Shown one piece after another: positions 44,727-52,789 of a DNA stretch of 64,000 bases; the first letter of the stretch is position 1; every line of letters starts with the position of its first letter. Made by a program: the position numbers and the translations under genes. Origin of the DNA: JANWXD01 sp037446115. GTDB lineage: Bacteria > Acidobacteriota > Terriglobia > Bryobacterales > Bryobacteraceae. The stretch spans positions 159,965-223,964 of the forward strand of contig JBBIJF010000003.1 of assembly GCA_037446115.1 (NCBI GenBank), written 5' to 3'. Below the pieces are notes generated by a model. The model had not been told where the DNA came from and did no database searches. It worked only from the letters and a program-made list of their open reading frames with translations.

Positions 44727-45955
44727 TGAATTACCCTCTGTGCGAACAGCTGGAATGGCGTGATTGGGTGGTGCCCAAGAACCTTCACGCTCAACCCATC
44801 CACCGGTGGCATGTGTTCCCCCACAGCTTCACCCCTGAGCTGGTTTACGCCCTAATCGATGATTGGGGGCTGCGATCGGATAGTCTCTTGCTCGATCCGT
44901 TTGTCGGGGCCGGGACTACGCTGCTAGCGGCTAAGCAAAAGCGAGTTCCAGCAACAGGCTACGACCTGTCTCCACTTGCAGTGCTTTCGGCCCAGGTTAA
45001 GGTCGCCGACTACCGACATGCACGCCTCCGAGTTCTCGCGTCGCGGCTCGACAGCCTGATTGATCCGTCACGCTGGAATGGCGTCAAGAAGGAATACCCG
45101 GATCTAGTGCACCAAGCGCTTCCTGGAGAGCTACTGGGGGCGTTCGAGGCCATAGATCGCGCGATCGTTGGTCTGCATGCGTCCGCAACTGAACGAGATT
45201 TCTTCAGGTTAGCTCTGCTTTCCACCATTCCGAAATACAGTCGGCTCATTGCGGATGGCGGATGGTTGAAACGGGTCGAACGGCGGAGGTCCGCGGCAAC
45301 CCTCTGCGCATCGTTTCGCGAACAAGTTGGCATGATGCTGGATGACGTGGAATCGAATCAGTTCCCCGATGTACCATCGTCCTGGTGCGCCAAACGCGCT
45401 GACGCAAGAGCGTTGCCTGATGCGGAGGCTACTTACAATGCCGTGATCACCTCTCCTCCGTATCCCAATCGGCACGATTACACGCGCGTATTTGGAGTCG
45501 AGCTCATGTTTGGCTTCCTGAATTGGGAGCAAACCCGTCAGCTCCGATACCAGAGCTTTCACTCTCACCCAGAGGCTCGCCCAAAGCGGCCTCCAACGGA
45601 CCAGTACATCGAGCCCCGATCTCTCACCCGAGCCATAGCAGAAGTCCGAGAGAAGGAAAAAGATGCGCGGGTTGCCAAGATGCTCGAAGGATATTTTCTC
45701 GATCTCTACATAGTCTTACGGGAGCTGCGACGGGTGTGCAAGCGTCAGGCCCGCATCGCACTGGTCGTTGGGAACGCCCAATACCGAGGAGTTGCCATCA
45801 ACGTGGACGAACTGACCGCCGAGATCGGCGAGCAGACCGGTCTCAAATGCGAGAAGCTTGTGGTTGCTCGATATCGGGGCAACAGTGCCCAGCAGATGGG
45901 CAAGTACGGGCGGAAGCCATCACGGGAAAGTGTCGTGGTGCTTCGGAAAGCATAG
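44726..45955 (+). CDS. Second DNA methylase (N4-cytosine/N6-adenine type)
   Basis: A 409-residue DNA methyltransferase. Motif I is DPFVGAGTTLLAAK (57-70), followed by GYDLSPLAV (motif II), while motif IV, TSPPYPNRHDYTR, lies at 242-254; TSPPY is typical of N4-cytosine and some N6-adenine enzymes. The ~180 residues between may include target recognition. Its ATG overlaps the last base of the HerA gene stop (TGATG), the tightest coupling in the operon. It could modify the second strand of an asymmetric site or a different site from methylase 1. Confidence 0.85.
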   Translation: MNYPLCEQLEWRDWVVPKNLHAQPIHRWHVFPHSFTPELVYALIDDWGLRSDSLLLDPFVGAGTTLLAAKQKRVPATGYDLSPLAVLSAQVKVADYRHARLRVLASRLDSLIDPSRWNGVKKEYPDLVHQALPGELLGAFEAIDRAIVGLHASATERDFFRLALLSTIPKYSRLIADGGWLKRVERRRSAATLCASFREQVGMMLDDVESNQFPDVPSSWCAKRADARALPDAEATYNAVITSPPYPNRHDYTRVFGVELMFGFLNWEQTRQLRYQSFHSHPEARPKRPPTDQYIEPRSLTRAIAEVREKEKDARVAKMLEGYFLDLYIVLRELRRVCKRQARIALVVGNAQYRGVAINVDELTAEIGEQTGLKCEKLVVARYRGNSAQQMGKYGRKPSRESVVVLRKA

Positions 45956-46238
45956 CAAGTAGACCCGAAGCATTCGAGGCAACTGGCAAAAAGCATTCCT
46001 CTTCGAAATACGCCTCCCGAAGCACAAGAGCACAAGTACACTGCAAGTACGCATGTGCTGCGAGTCAGCTCAGCGAAACAATTCCTCTACCCCATGTTCT
46101 GGATTGATAGAATGGAGCTTCCATTGGCAAGAGCCCGATGAGCGCGAATTGCCGGGATGAGCAAGAGGCTCGAGTTCAGGGGCGGGCTGGCTGGATTTGC
46201 GGGTCTAGGAGGAGTCACCCGACACGAATTAGACACCA

Positions 46239-47300
46239 ATGAACTTGACCGATGAGCAAGAGGATTTGCTGAGATCGATAGTGAAAGCTTACGAGTCGGG
46301 CGCCAGGTCCAAGTTCATCGTTGCGCGGACGATGGAGAGGTCCTTTCTGGGATATTCACGAGGTCATCCGTCCATCGAGATCACCGCGGATGATGCGGAT
46401 TTTGAACAGCTGGAGCGCGAGGGGCTACTGACCCTCACACGGAATTCCCAGGGATCCTTGTGTGGCAAGCCCACGCAGGCGGGAATCGAAGCGGTGAGAT
46501 CGGGCTTCGCACGTCCAGCGGCGACGGCGGCCGACGAGTTTGTGGGCGACGGAGATCGTAATACGGTGAGAGCCGTGGTCTCGTTCCTGAAAAGGAACAA
46601 CCTCACCTTCGAGGCCAAGCCGATCGAGCACGCCACACAACTCATTGTCCGGGATGGCCCAGCGGTGGTAAACGTGAGCGTGTTCAAGAGTGGGGAGATT
46701 GTCGTTCAAGGCACTCCGAGCACGCTCCGCGACTTATTGACAAGGATGAAGGAGGAAATGGCTGCCGGTGTCGCACCTGAGACAGTCCTTCCTTTCCAGA
46801 TTGAGCGCTTTCCTGAGAGGATTCGCGAAAAAGTTCCTGACTGTGATCCCGTCATAGTTCGGTTTGTGCAAGAGGCCATCACGTGCTACAAGTCAAATGC
46901 TCTCCTGGCCACGGCCTTCATGTTGGGCGCCGCTTCCGAGCGGGCGATCAACCTGCTGATCGAGTGCTACGCGGAGGCCATCACTGATCAGGGAAACCGG
47001 GACAAGTTCCGCAGCCGAATCAACGGCCGGACGATTTCAGCGAGATATGACGAGTTCAAGAAATCATTCGCGGGATGCAAGAGCAAACCGACCGACGGCG
47101 TGCTGGCCCAAGACTTGGATGCCGTGATCGGCGGGACGTTCCAGTTCTGCCGCATCACGCGGAATGAGGTCGGCCATCCCCAGATCGTCCCGGACCTGGA
47201 CAAAGGCGTCATCTTGGCACACCTGGGACAGTTCGTGACCTACATCGAGCGGATCTACGCCTTGATGCGCCACTTCAGAGAACGCAGTGTCATCGTTTGA
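46239..47300 (+). CDS. Winged-helix / TBP-like / HEPN-motif protein
   Basis: A 353-residue protein with three visible parts. Residues ~1-90 look like a winged helix (DEQEDLLRSIVKAYESG, FEQLEREGLLTLT). ~100-170 contain VVNVSVFKSGEIVVQGTPST, resembling the TBP-like nucleic-acid-binding domain of RNase HIII. ~200-353 are helical with RITRNEVGHPQ, a HEPN-type R-x4-H motif (Arg308, His313), close to DUF4145. HEPN proteins are frequent RNase toxins or defence effectors. It lies 283 bases behind the methylase operon on the same strand, so it may be expressed separately. No strong ribosome binding site is near the ATG. Confidence 0.65.
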   Translation: MNLTDEQEDLLRSIVKAYESGARSKFIVARTMERSFLGYSRGHPSIEITADDADFEQLEREGLLTLTRNSQGSLCGKPTQAGIEAVRSGFARPAATAADEFVGDGDRNTVRAVVSFLKRNNLTFEAKPIEHATQLIVRDGPAVVNVSVFKSGEIVVQGTPSTLRDLLTRMKEEMAAGVAPETVLPFQIERFPERIREKVPDCDPVIVRFVQEAITCYKSNALLATAFMLGAASERAINLLIECYAEAITDQGNRDKFRSRINGRTISARYDEFKKSFAGCKSKPTDGVLAQDLDAVIGGTFQFCRITRNEVGHPQIVPDLDKGVILAHLGQFVTYIERIYALMRHFRERSVIV

Positions 47301-47411
47301 GTTCTGCGCGCTTGTACCGCTGCCTGTAGTCCTCTTAGTGCTGGCGTGAGCGCCGAGTCCGAACTTGTTTTTTTCAATGTGTTGCTCCACATCTTCGCCT
47401 TATCTTCGCTG

Positions 47412-47420
47412 TGGTATAAT
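47412..47420 (+). promoter_or_regulatory. Extended -10 promoter of the 47.5 kb gene pair
   Basis: TGGTATAAT is a perfect extended -10 element (TG-N-TATAAT). The -35 region (about 47392-47397, TCTTCG) is weak, as expected for extended -10 promoters. A transcript from ~47427 would have a leader of about 130 bases. Confidence 0.6.
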
Positions 47421-47462
47421 CTCGCTGTTGTGCTCCAGGGGCTCGCGCTGACGTCGCTTCGG

Positions 47463-47540
47463 CCGGGCTAGCCCGGTGGCCCGGCGCTGACCACCCGCAC
47501 ATGAAATAAACGGCCGACCACGAGGGAGGCCGGGTCGGCC
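47463..47540 (+). promoter_or_regulatory. Structured 5' leader
   Basis: Two inverted repeats lie between promoter and gene: the perfect palindrome CCGGGCTAGCCCGG (47463-47476), and GGCCGACC (47512-47519) pairing with GGTCGGCC (47533-47540) around a 13-base loop. The second stem ends six bases before the GGAGGG ribosome binding site, so folding or protein binding could control translation. TTT directly after it also allows an attenuator. Confidence 0.5.
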
Positions 47541-47556
47541 TTTGGAGGGAATCTCT

Positions 47557-48732
47557 ATGCCGACTTTCTTCCCGCGTCGTTTTACTCAACCGGAGTTCCT
47601 GAAAACGATCGCGCCAGATCACCTGATCGCTTTCCTTTCTCCCTTCCGGGAGTACCTGGCCCAGCAGGGACTGGCGTTGCCTGCGAACGGCAACGACCGG
47701 CTCGACTACGAGGCGCTAATCGGCATCCTGGTCAATGCGGACGCCCAAATGCCGAAAGGACTCGTGGATGGCCTGTACTACATCCATGAGATGGCCACGC
47801 CCCACTCCATGGACATCCTGCTCGAGAAGGCGCCGCCGGGCCTGTTTGATTTCAACGGGCGCGGCGATCCGACGCCGGCCGACGTGGCCGTTGTCGCCTG
47901 GCTCCGGGACCGCACCTTCCTCGAGGAAAGGCACTCCGAGCGGTTCCTCGAGCGCTCGAAGACCTTCGTCTCCTACCAGGGGGCCTCCCGCAAGCCCAAG
48001 GCGGCACCGGCCCTGACCGACGAGATCCGGAGTGCCATCGAAGCGGATTTGGACGACTGGTTCAAAGAGAAGCGTCGCGGGCGCGGTAGCCGTGTATTCG
48101 CGCATTCCCGCGACGGCGAAGTGTGGTTCCTGGTCCGGCACGGCGATCCGATCCGGCGGGAAGGCACCTACGACGATGGCAAGGCCGACAGCGTCTACTT
48201 CCGGCCCGAGAAGTACGATGTTCTTATCTACTCTGGCGAGTTCGGCCGGTTCGCCGTCCATGCGGGGACGCAAGGCGAGAAGGCGCTGTACAAGCGAACT
48301 TTCGGGAAGCATCTCTTTGGTGACGAGAACTACTTCGGTGAAGGTGCCATCTTCACGCTCGACCCCCTGCGCGAAAGAGGTGAAGCGGCTCTGGACTCCA
48401 GCAGCGTCTCGGGCATCCAGTGGATCAAGCTCAAGGAGCTCGAGATGTTCCATGGCGCCCTGAGCGTGACCTACACAGCTTCCGATCTGTTCCGCGAACT
48501 CGGGGAGCGCGCCGAGGACGTTTTGTCCTCGGGTTTCCTCGGCCGGGCGAGTTTTGCGGTGAAATTCAGCGATTCGCGCACGCCCCGAGTTCTGAACCTG
48601 CGGCCACCGGCAGGCTCCGGCTACACGCGTGACAGCGATCGCCTGATGATAGAGGCGTGGATGCGGAACCAAGGATTCTTGCTGGCGGAGTCGGCTGATG
48701 GCGAAGCTTCGGAAACTTTGGTCGGCGCTTGA
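47557..48732 (+). CDS. Unrecognised 391-residue cargo protein
   Basis: I do not recognise a family. The protein opens MPTFFPRRFTQPEFLKTIAP, has a helical first 150 residues, a strongly charged linker (~170-185, KEKRRGRGSR), then a region with DGEVWFLVRHGDPIRREGTY and a strand-rich second half with EFGRFAVHAGTQGEKALYKR. No membrane segment or signal peptide. The start is supported by TTTGGAGGG six bases upstream. The next gene overlaps its end by 35 bases, so the two form a coupled pair. Its strong promoter and structured leader, and its place beside the methylase/HerA cargo, make a defence or toxin-antitoxin role thinkable but unproven. Confidence 0.7.
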   Translation: MPTFFPRRFTQPEFLKTIAPDHLIAFLSPFREYLAQQGLALPANGNDRLDYEALIGILVNADAQMPKGLVDGLYYIHEMATPHSMDILLEKAPPGLFDFNGRGDPTPADVAVVAWLRDRTFLEERHSERFLERSKTFVSYQGASRKPKAAPALTDEIRSAIEADLDDWFKEKRRGRGSRVFAHSRDGEVWFLVRHGDPIRREGTYDDGKADSVYFRPEKYDVLIYSGEFGRFAVHAGTQGEKALYKRTFGKHLFGDENYFGEGAIFTLDPLRERGEAALDSSSVSGIQWIKLKELEMFHGALSVTYTASDLFRELGERAEDVLSSGFLGRASFAVKFSDSRTPRVLNLRPPAGSGYTRDSDRLMIEAWMRNQGFLLAESADGEASETLVGA

Positions 48733-49633
48733 AGCTCCCTGTAGCGTTGCCGGAGTCCGAGCGGAACTGAAACAGATTCTGGGCGAGGAGCTGGCTTTCG
48801 CAGAGCCGTTCCTGCGTCGCCTGCCGGATCCCTCCCAGACTTACCCGTGCCCGCAGATTGGCTGGCGCGGGTGCCCGCGCCGAGTCATTACCCATCCAGA
48901 CGGCAGGATCGTCGCAGCCTGCGGGTGCGATCCGCCGGAATGTGAGACGCTTTCCTTGCGCCCGCAGGATGTTGTCCGTTACGAGCTCGATGTGGGCCTG
49001 CTCTGCAAGTTCCTGGGGCGAGCGCTGGGTTTCGCCGTCTCGGCGACAAGACTTGCTGGCAAACGTAGCGTCTGGAACGCTGGCTTGATCAGGGTCGACG
49101 GGATTACTCGCTTGCCCGTCTGGTTAATTCTGGCAGCCTCACGCGCCGAATTGCGTAATACCATGGACAGTCTTTTGGCAACCTACGAGGGCCCTTTTGT
49201 CGCCTTGGTTCCGACCCTGCGGTTCGTGGATGCGTCGCTGGAAGGGGACCTGCGGCGCCGCAAAGCTCGGCTCATTGCATTGCAAGACGCGGTGGTCATT
49301 GATAACGGAAAACTCTCGGCCCCTCGCGACTTGCCGGGTCTGCTCGGAGCCGCGGCTCAAGGAGAGGTACCAGCCAAGCCCAAGCGCCGTTATCGGGCTC
49401 CTCGATCGATCGGGAGCGAGGAAGCTGTCCAAGCCGTTCAGTCCTATATGAGGGCAAGAGGCTGGAGCATAACCGTGTTTGCCAACCAGTGTGGCACCAC
49501 CGGTCGCGCTGTGCATAAGTTCTTCAAAACCCACGAGATCCGGCGTTCCCTATTTGAAGCCATGGCCAATCAAATCGGTGTGACCGTTGAGGAACTCCTC
49601 CACGGAGAACTCCCACCTAAGTACCGCCGTTAG
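48698..49633 (+). CDS. Cys-cluster protein with C-terminal HTH
   Basis: A 311-residue protein. Five cysteines at 51, 59, 75, 77 and 82 (CPQIGWRGC, then CGCDPPEC) suggest a zinc-binding module. The middle is alpha/beta without recognised motifs (PVWLILAASRAELRNTMDSL). The C-terminus (~245-305) is an XRE-like helix-turn-helix: ARGWSITVFANQCGTTGRAV followed by IGVTVEELLHG. It overlaps the preceding gene by 35 bases. DNA binding and autoregulation of the pair are inferred. Confidence 0.65.
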   Translation: MAKLRKLWSALEAPCSVAGVRAELKQILGEELAFAEPFLRRLPDPSQTYPCPQIGWRGCPRRVITHPDGRIVAACGCDPPECETLSLRPQDVVRYELDVGLLCKFLGRALGFAVSATRLAGKRSVWNAGLIRVDGITRLPVWLILAASRAELRNTMDSLLATYEGPFVALVPTLRFVDASLEGDLRRRKARLIALQDAVVIDNGKLSAPRDLPGLLGAAAQGEVPAKPKRRYRAPRSIGSEEAVQAVQSYMRARGWSITVFANQCGTTGRAVHKFFKTHEIRRSLFEAMANQIGVTVEELLHGELPPKYRR

Positions 49634-49738
49634 CCTCTCGGCCAACCTCAAAGTTGCAGTTTTTCTTCCGGTTTTCTTCAGTCTAGCCTCGTATCGGAAT
49701 CGACCAACTGCGGGCATTCTCGATGTAGACGCTGGCGG

Positions 49739-49978
49739 ATGAATCCAGCGTTGAGCATCGACATGACGCCCGCTCTACCACAAAGACTCCTCAACGAACA
49801 TGAAGTGGCGCAGACCTGCGCAATCAGCGTTGCGACGATCCGAAAGTGGCGCACCCTGCGGCGCGGGCCGCGCTTCCTGAAGATCGGGCACCTGGTTCGT
49901 TACCGGCCTGAAGACGTCCTCGCTTGGCTCGAACAACGGCCCGTCATTGAGTGCGAGGGCGCGGAGGTGGCGGGATGA
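49739..49978 (+). CDS. AlpA/excisionase-like HTH protein
   Basis: A 79-residue protein with an HTH_17 (excisionase/MerR-like) domain: LLNEHEVAQTCAISVATIRK, then WRTLRRGPRFLKIGHLVRYRPEDVLAWLEQ. These small proteins bind DNA as excisionases or as regulators of prophage early genes. It opens the right-hand phage operon, overlapping the next gene through ATGA. ATG 49766 would give a slightly shorter protein. Confidence 0.85.
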   Translation: MNPALSIDMTPALPQRLLNEHEVAQTCAISVATIRKWRTLRRGPRFLKIGHLVRYRPEDVLAWLEQRPVIECEGAEVAG

Positions 49979-50334
49979 GGACAGGTACCCCGACGTCCAC
50001 GCGCGACCTGCGCCCTTCGGATCGCTGCTTCCTCGCCGCAATGCAGCAGCTCGGCTTCGGCCGGTTCGAATTCCTCCAAGTCCGGAACGGCGAGCTGGTT
50101 CTGGATCCCTGGCCCACGGTCGTGCGGGAGGTCAAGTTCGGCACCTCCGACCCGGCGACCGCCAAGCCATTCCCCGAAGAGTTCGAGTTGAAGCGGAAGG
50201 TGGTCGAGTTCTTCGAGTACGTGCGTTCGGTGGAGGCTGGCGAGATTCGAACCCTCGAGGTCAAGCACGGTCTGCCGTTCTCGATGGAGATCGAACTCTC
50301 GCCGGTGAGGAGCGGAGGCCGCCGCCATGCCTGA
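49975..50334 (+). CDS. Hypothetical phage protein
   Basis: A 119-residue protein with no recognised family. It contains FGRFEFLQVRNGELVLDPWP and EFELKRKVVEFFEYVRSVEAGE, i.e. a small alpha/beta fold. ATG 49975 overlaps the stop of the AlpA-like gene, and its own end overlaps the sigma-like gene by eight bases, so it is embedded in an early phage operon. Confidence 0.6.
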   Translation: MRTGTPTSTRDLRPSDRCFLAAMQQLGFGRFEFLQVRNGELVLDPWPTVVREVKFGTSDPATAKPFPEEFELKRKVVEFFEYVRSVEAGEIRTLEVKHGLPFSMEIELSPVRSGGRRHA

Positions 50335-50842
50335 GACCAGTTTCGAGAAAGCCTATCCCTTGGCGCGGCGGGCCGCCCAGGTGCGGGCGATCGCCGCTGT
50401 CGCTTCCGGCCGGGCACGAGCGGCTGACCGCGAAGACCTGGAGCAGGAGGCCCTGCTACGGATCTGGCAAGCTCTGCCCCGGTACGATCCCTCCAAGGGT
50501 TCGCTTGGCACGTTCATCGAGCGGGTAGCCGAAAGCCGCTTCCGGTCCCTGCTGCGATCGCGCCGCCACTCGGTCACGATCGAACCGTTGGACGGCATGC
50601 GTCCAGCCAGTGCCGACGGCATCCCGATGGTAGAGTTCCGCACGGACTTCGAGCGCCTCCTGCGGCTAGTTGGCGGCCCCGAGCGCCGTTTGGCCTCGCT
50701 GCTTACCGTGCACAGCGCCAGCGAGGCCGGCCGCATCCTGGGCGTGGCCCGCTCCACCGTCTACCGGCGGATCGAGCGCCTGCGGGCCGCGCTGCTGGCC
50801 GCCGGATACGGACCTTCCGGTTGTCCAGGAGGTAAGCGATGA
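50327..50842 (+). CDS. Phage sigma-70-like factor
   Basis: A 171-residue protein resembling an ECF/phage sigma factor. Residues ~35-75 (DREDLEQEALLRIWQALPRY, DPSKGSLGTFIERVAESRFR) match sigma region 2. ~125-160 (SEAGRILGVARSTVYRRIER) is a helix-turn-helix like region 4. It could redirect host polymerase to element promoters such as the repeated motif at 35.0 and 59.0 kb; that link is speculative. Overlaps its neighbours on both sides (ATGA with the ParB-like gene). Confidence 0.7.
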   Translation: MPETSFEKAYPLARRAAQVRAIAAVASGRARAADREDLEQEALLRIWQALPRYDPSKGSLGTFIERVAESRFRSLLRSRRHSVTIEPLDGMRPASADGIPMVEFRTDFERLLRLVGGPERRLASLLTVHSASEAGRILGVARSTVYRRIERLRAALLAAGYGPSGCPGGKR

Positions 50843-51792
50843 AGCACAATCCTGAGATCCTCGAGATCCCCTGTGAGGAGGTCCGGATCGGCGAGCGCAT
50901 TCGCCAGGACCTAGGTGACCTCGACCAACTGGCCCGAAGCATCGCCGAAGAAGGGCTTCTGCAACCGATCGGGATCACCGAAGACGCTCTGCTGGTCTTC
51001 GGCGAGCGGCGCCTGCGGGCCGTCCGCGACATTCTGGGCTGGCCCACCATCCCGGCGCGCGTCGTTCGCGTCTCCAGCATTCTGGCCGGCGAATACGCGG
51101 AAAACGAAGTTCGCAAGAACTTCACGCCGAGCGAGCGGGTAGCCATCGGCAAGGCACTGGAAGCGGAGATCGGCAAGAGGCAGGGACAAAGATCGGATCG
51201 AGAACTTCCGCGCAATTGCGCGGAAGTTGCATCAGGGCTGGAAACCCGGCAGATTGTGGCCGCTAAAGCCGGCTTCCCCAGCAAGGACACCTATGAGCGC
51301 GCCAAGAAAGTAGTCGAGAAAGCGGTCGACGAGGTCATCGCGCAGATGGACGCCGGTGATCTATCCATCAGCGCCGCCGCCCTGATCGCCGACCAGCCTC
51401 CGGAACGGCAGATCGAAATCGCCCAACTCCCCAAGGAGGAAAAGAAAGCAGAGGTTCGGAATCTGCGCCGCCAGGACTTGCCCACCCCGGCCCAAGCGCG
51501 GCGCCAAGCCTTGGAAACCGGCCTGGCCATCCTCGACCGCAATCTGAACTGCCAGTTACCCACGCCGGAGTCGCAGCGGCCCATCGTGGAGCGCAACTAC
51601 GCGGCCATGGCGGTTCTGGACGGAGTGCGCGCCATCGCCGCGTGTCCCTATCCGGCCTCTGCCATCGCCGCCGCCATCCGGAGCCTCGACACGCCCGACG
51701 TGGACTTTGCCGGGGCATGCCCCAAAGCGGCTGCCTTCCTTGAAGCCATCAACCAGGAGATCGAACGCCATGAGAGCAAGCAAGCGAACTGA
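50839..51792 (+). CDS. ParB/Spo0J-domain protein
   Basis: A 317-residue protein with a ParB N-terminal (CTP-binding/nuclease) domain: IRQDLGDLDQLARSIAEEGL, LQPIGIT and the diagnostic FGERRLRAVRDILG. A putative HTH region follows at ~110-160 (RNCAEVASGLETRQIVAAKA). Phage ParB-like proteins act in segregation, regulation or DNA nicking. Overlaps the next gene by 23 bases. Confidence 0.85.
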   Translation: MKHNPEILEIPCEEVRIGERIRQDLGDLDQLARSIAEEGLLQPIGITEDALLVFGERRLRAVRDILGWPTIPARVVRVSSILAGEYAENEVRKNFTPSERVAIGKALEAEIGKRQGQRSDRELPRNCAEVASGLETRQIVAAKAGFPSKDTYERAKKVVEKAVDEVIAQMDAGDLSISAAALIADQPPERQIEIAQLPKEEKKAEVRNLRRQDLPTPAQARRQALETGLAILDRNLNCQLPTPESQRPIVERNYAAMAVLDGVRAIAACPYPASAIAAAIRSLDTPDVDFAGACPKAAAFLEAINQEIERHESKQAN

Positions 51793-52285
51793 ACTCAACG
51801 AAGCCATCCGTGAGACCATCGCCCAATTCTGCGCGGCAGGGCGGCGCTTCCTGAACCGCGACATCGTCGACGCCGTGATCGACCAGCACGGGGAACTGTT
51901 CGGCGAATTGGGCCGCCAGCTCGCGCGGGAAAAGCTGTTCGACCTCACGCGCCGGGTCATGAAGACGGCCACTGAAGTTACCGAGCACGAGGCGCGATTG
52001 CAACTGGGCCTGGATTTTCCCGACTTTGACATGCCGAAGCTGATCGCCGTGCCGGTCAACATCACCAATCCGCTGAACGGCGACTGCGAGTGGGTGCCGG
52101 TGCTCGAAGCCACGGTCGCGGACCTGGACGCCAATCTGTGGATGCTGGATGCACAGATCGCCGCGGATCAACGCCGGCGCCACCACATCGCCCTGCTGCG
52201 CCAGCGGATGGTGGCTTTGGTCGGAGAAGAATCGACGCTGACCGTGGCGCAGGCGGCGCTGACGCGGGAGCTCCAACTCGCATGA
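51770..52285 (+). CDS. Hypothetical phage protein, helical
   Basis: A 171-residue protein beginning MRASKRTELNEAIRETIAQF. The first 80 residues are helical and may bind DNA; the middle has FDMPKLIAVPVNITNPLNGD; the end is a long helix. No family recognised. It starts 23 bases inside the ParB-like gene and its stop overlaps the next ATG by four bases. Confidence 0.6.
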   Translation: MRASKRTELNEAIRETIAQFCAAGRRFLNRDIVDAVIDQHGELFGELGRQLAREKLFDLTRRVMKTATEVTEHEARLQLGLDFPDFDMPKLIAVPVNITNPLNGDCEWVPVLEATVADLDANLWMLDAQIAADQRRRHHIALLRQRMVALVGEESTLTVAQAALTRELQLA

Positions 52286-52680
52286 AGCAGACCGGCACCA
52301 GTCACCGCACGATTGTTCAGATGCCCGCCGGCGTGCGCCGCCAGATCGTGCGCCAACTGCGCGAGGCCACCGAACTGCCCACCACCGCCGAGGCGCGGCG
52401 CATGGCGCGCGAAACGGGCATGCTTGTGGCCGACCGCACCGGAAGGTACCGCTCAGGCCTCTCGGACGAAGACCGCAAGGCGCTCAAGCAAGATCTGGAT
52501 GCGATCTGGGAGGTGACCCGCGCCGTCCTGGCGCTGGCCGATACCGCGCTCGATCCGGTCGAGCTGGCCTCGCGGCTTGAGTATTGGCACTGCCCGGACA
52601 TCCGGGCCAAATCGCCGGTCGCGCTGGACTGGCTCCGTCACTTTGAAGAGGCAATTCGTGAAAACACGCAGATTTCATGA
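52282..52680 (+). CDS. Hypothetical phage protein
   Basis: A 132-residue, mostly helical protein (RQLREATELPTTAEARRMAR and DEDRKALKQDLDAIWEVTRA). No recognised family. The ATG overlaps the stop of the previous gene (ATGA). Part of the same coupled operon. Confidence 0.6.
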   Translation: MKQTGTSHRTIVQMPAGVRRQIVRQLREATELPTTAEARRMARETGMLVADRTGRYRSGLSDEDRKALKQDLDAIWEVTRAVLALADTALDPVELASRLEYWHCPDIRAKSPVALDWLRHFEEAIRENTQIS

Positions 52681-52789
52681 ATCGGAACTTTCGCGCCGGA
52701 TTGACGAGGTCATCCTGGCGCACCTGGAGACCCGTGAGCCCACGGCCGAGGCGATTGCGCTACTCGCGCCGAGAGGTCGGGCGGCGTGA
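52658..52789 (+). CDS. Small phage protein
   Basis: A 43-residue frame from GTG 52658 (AGAGG upstream) to the stop shared with the helicase start. The sequence (RRFHESELSRRIDEVILAHL) is helical and charged. Overlaps of 23 and four bases with its neighbours fit the spacing seen through the operon, which is the main support. Confidence 0.45.
   Translation: MKTRRFHESELSRRIDEVILAHLETREPTAEAIALLAPRGRAA

Noticed and set aside
38171..45955. Assignment to BREX or DISARM
   Set aside because: No PglZ, BrxL, BrxC, DrmA, DrmB or DrmC-like gene is present; only the methylase resembles PglX/DrmMI.
47320..47375. Terminator behind the HEPN gene (GGCG-tgag-CGCC then a T run)
   Set aside because: The stem is only four to five pairs and the T run begins about 14 bases after it, so it does not fit an intrinsic terminator.
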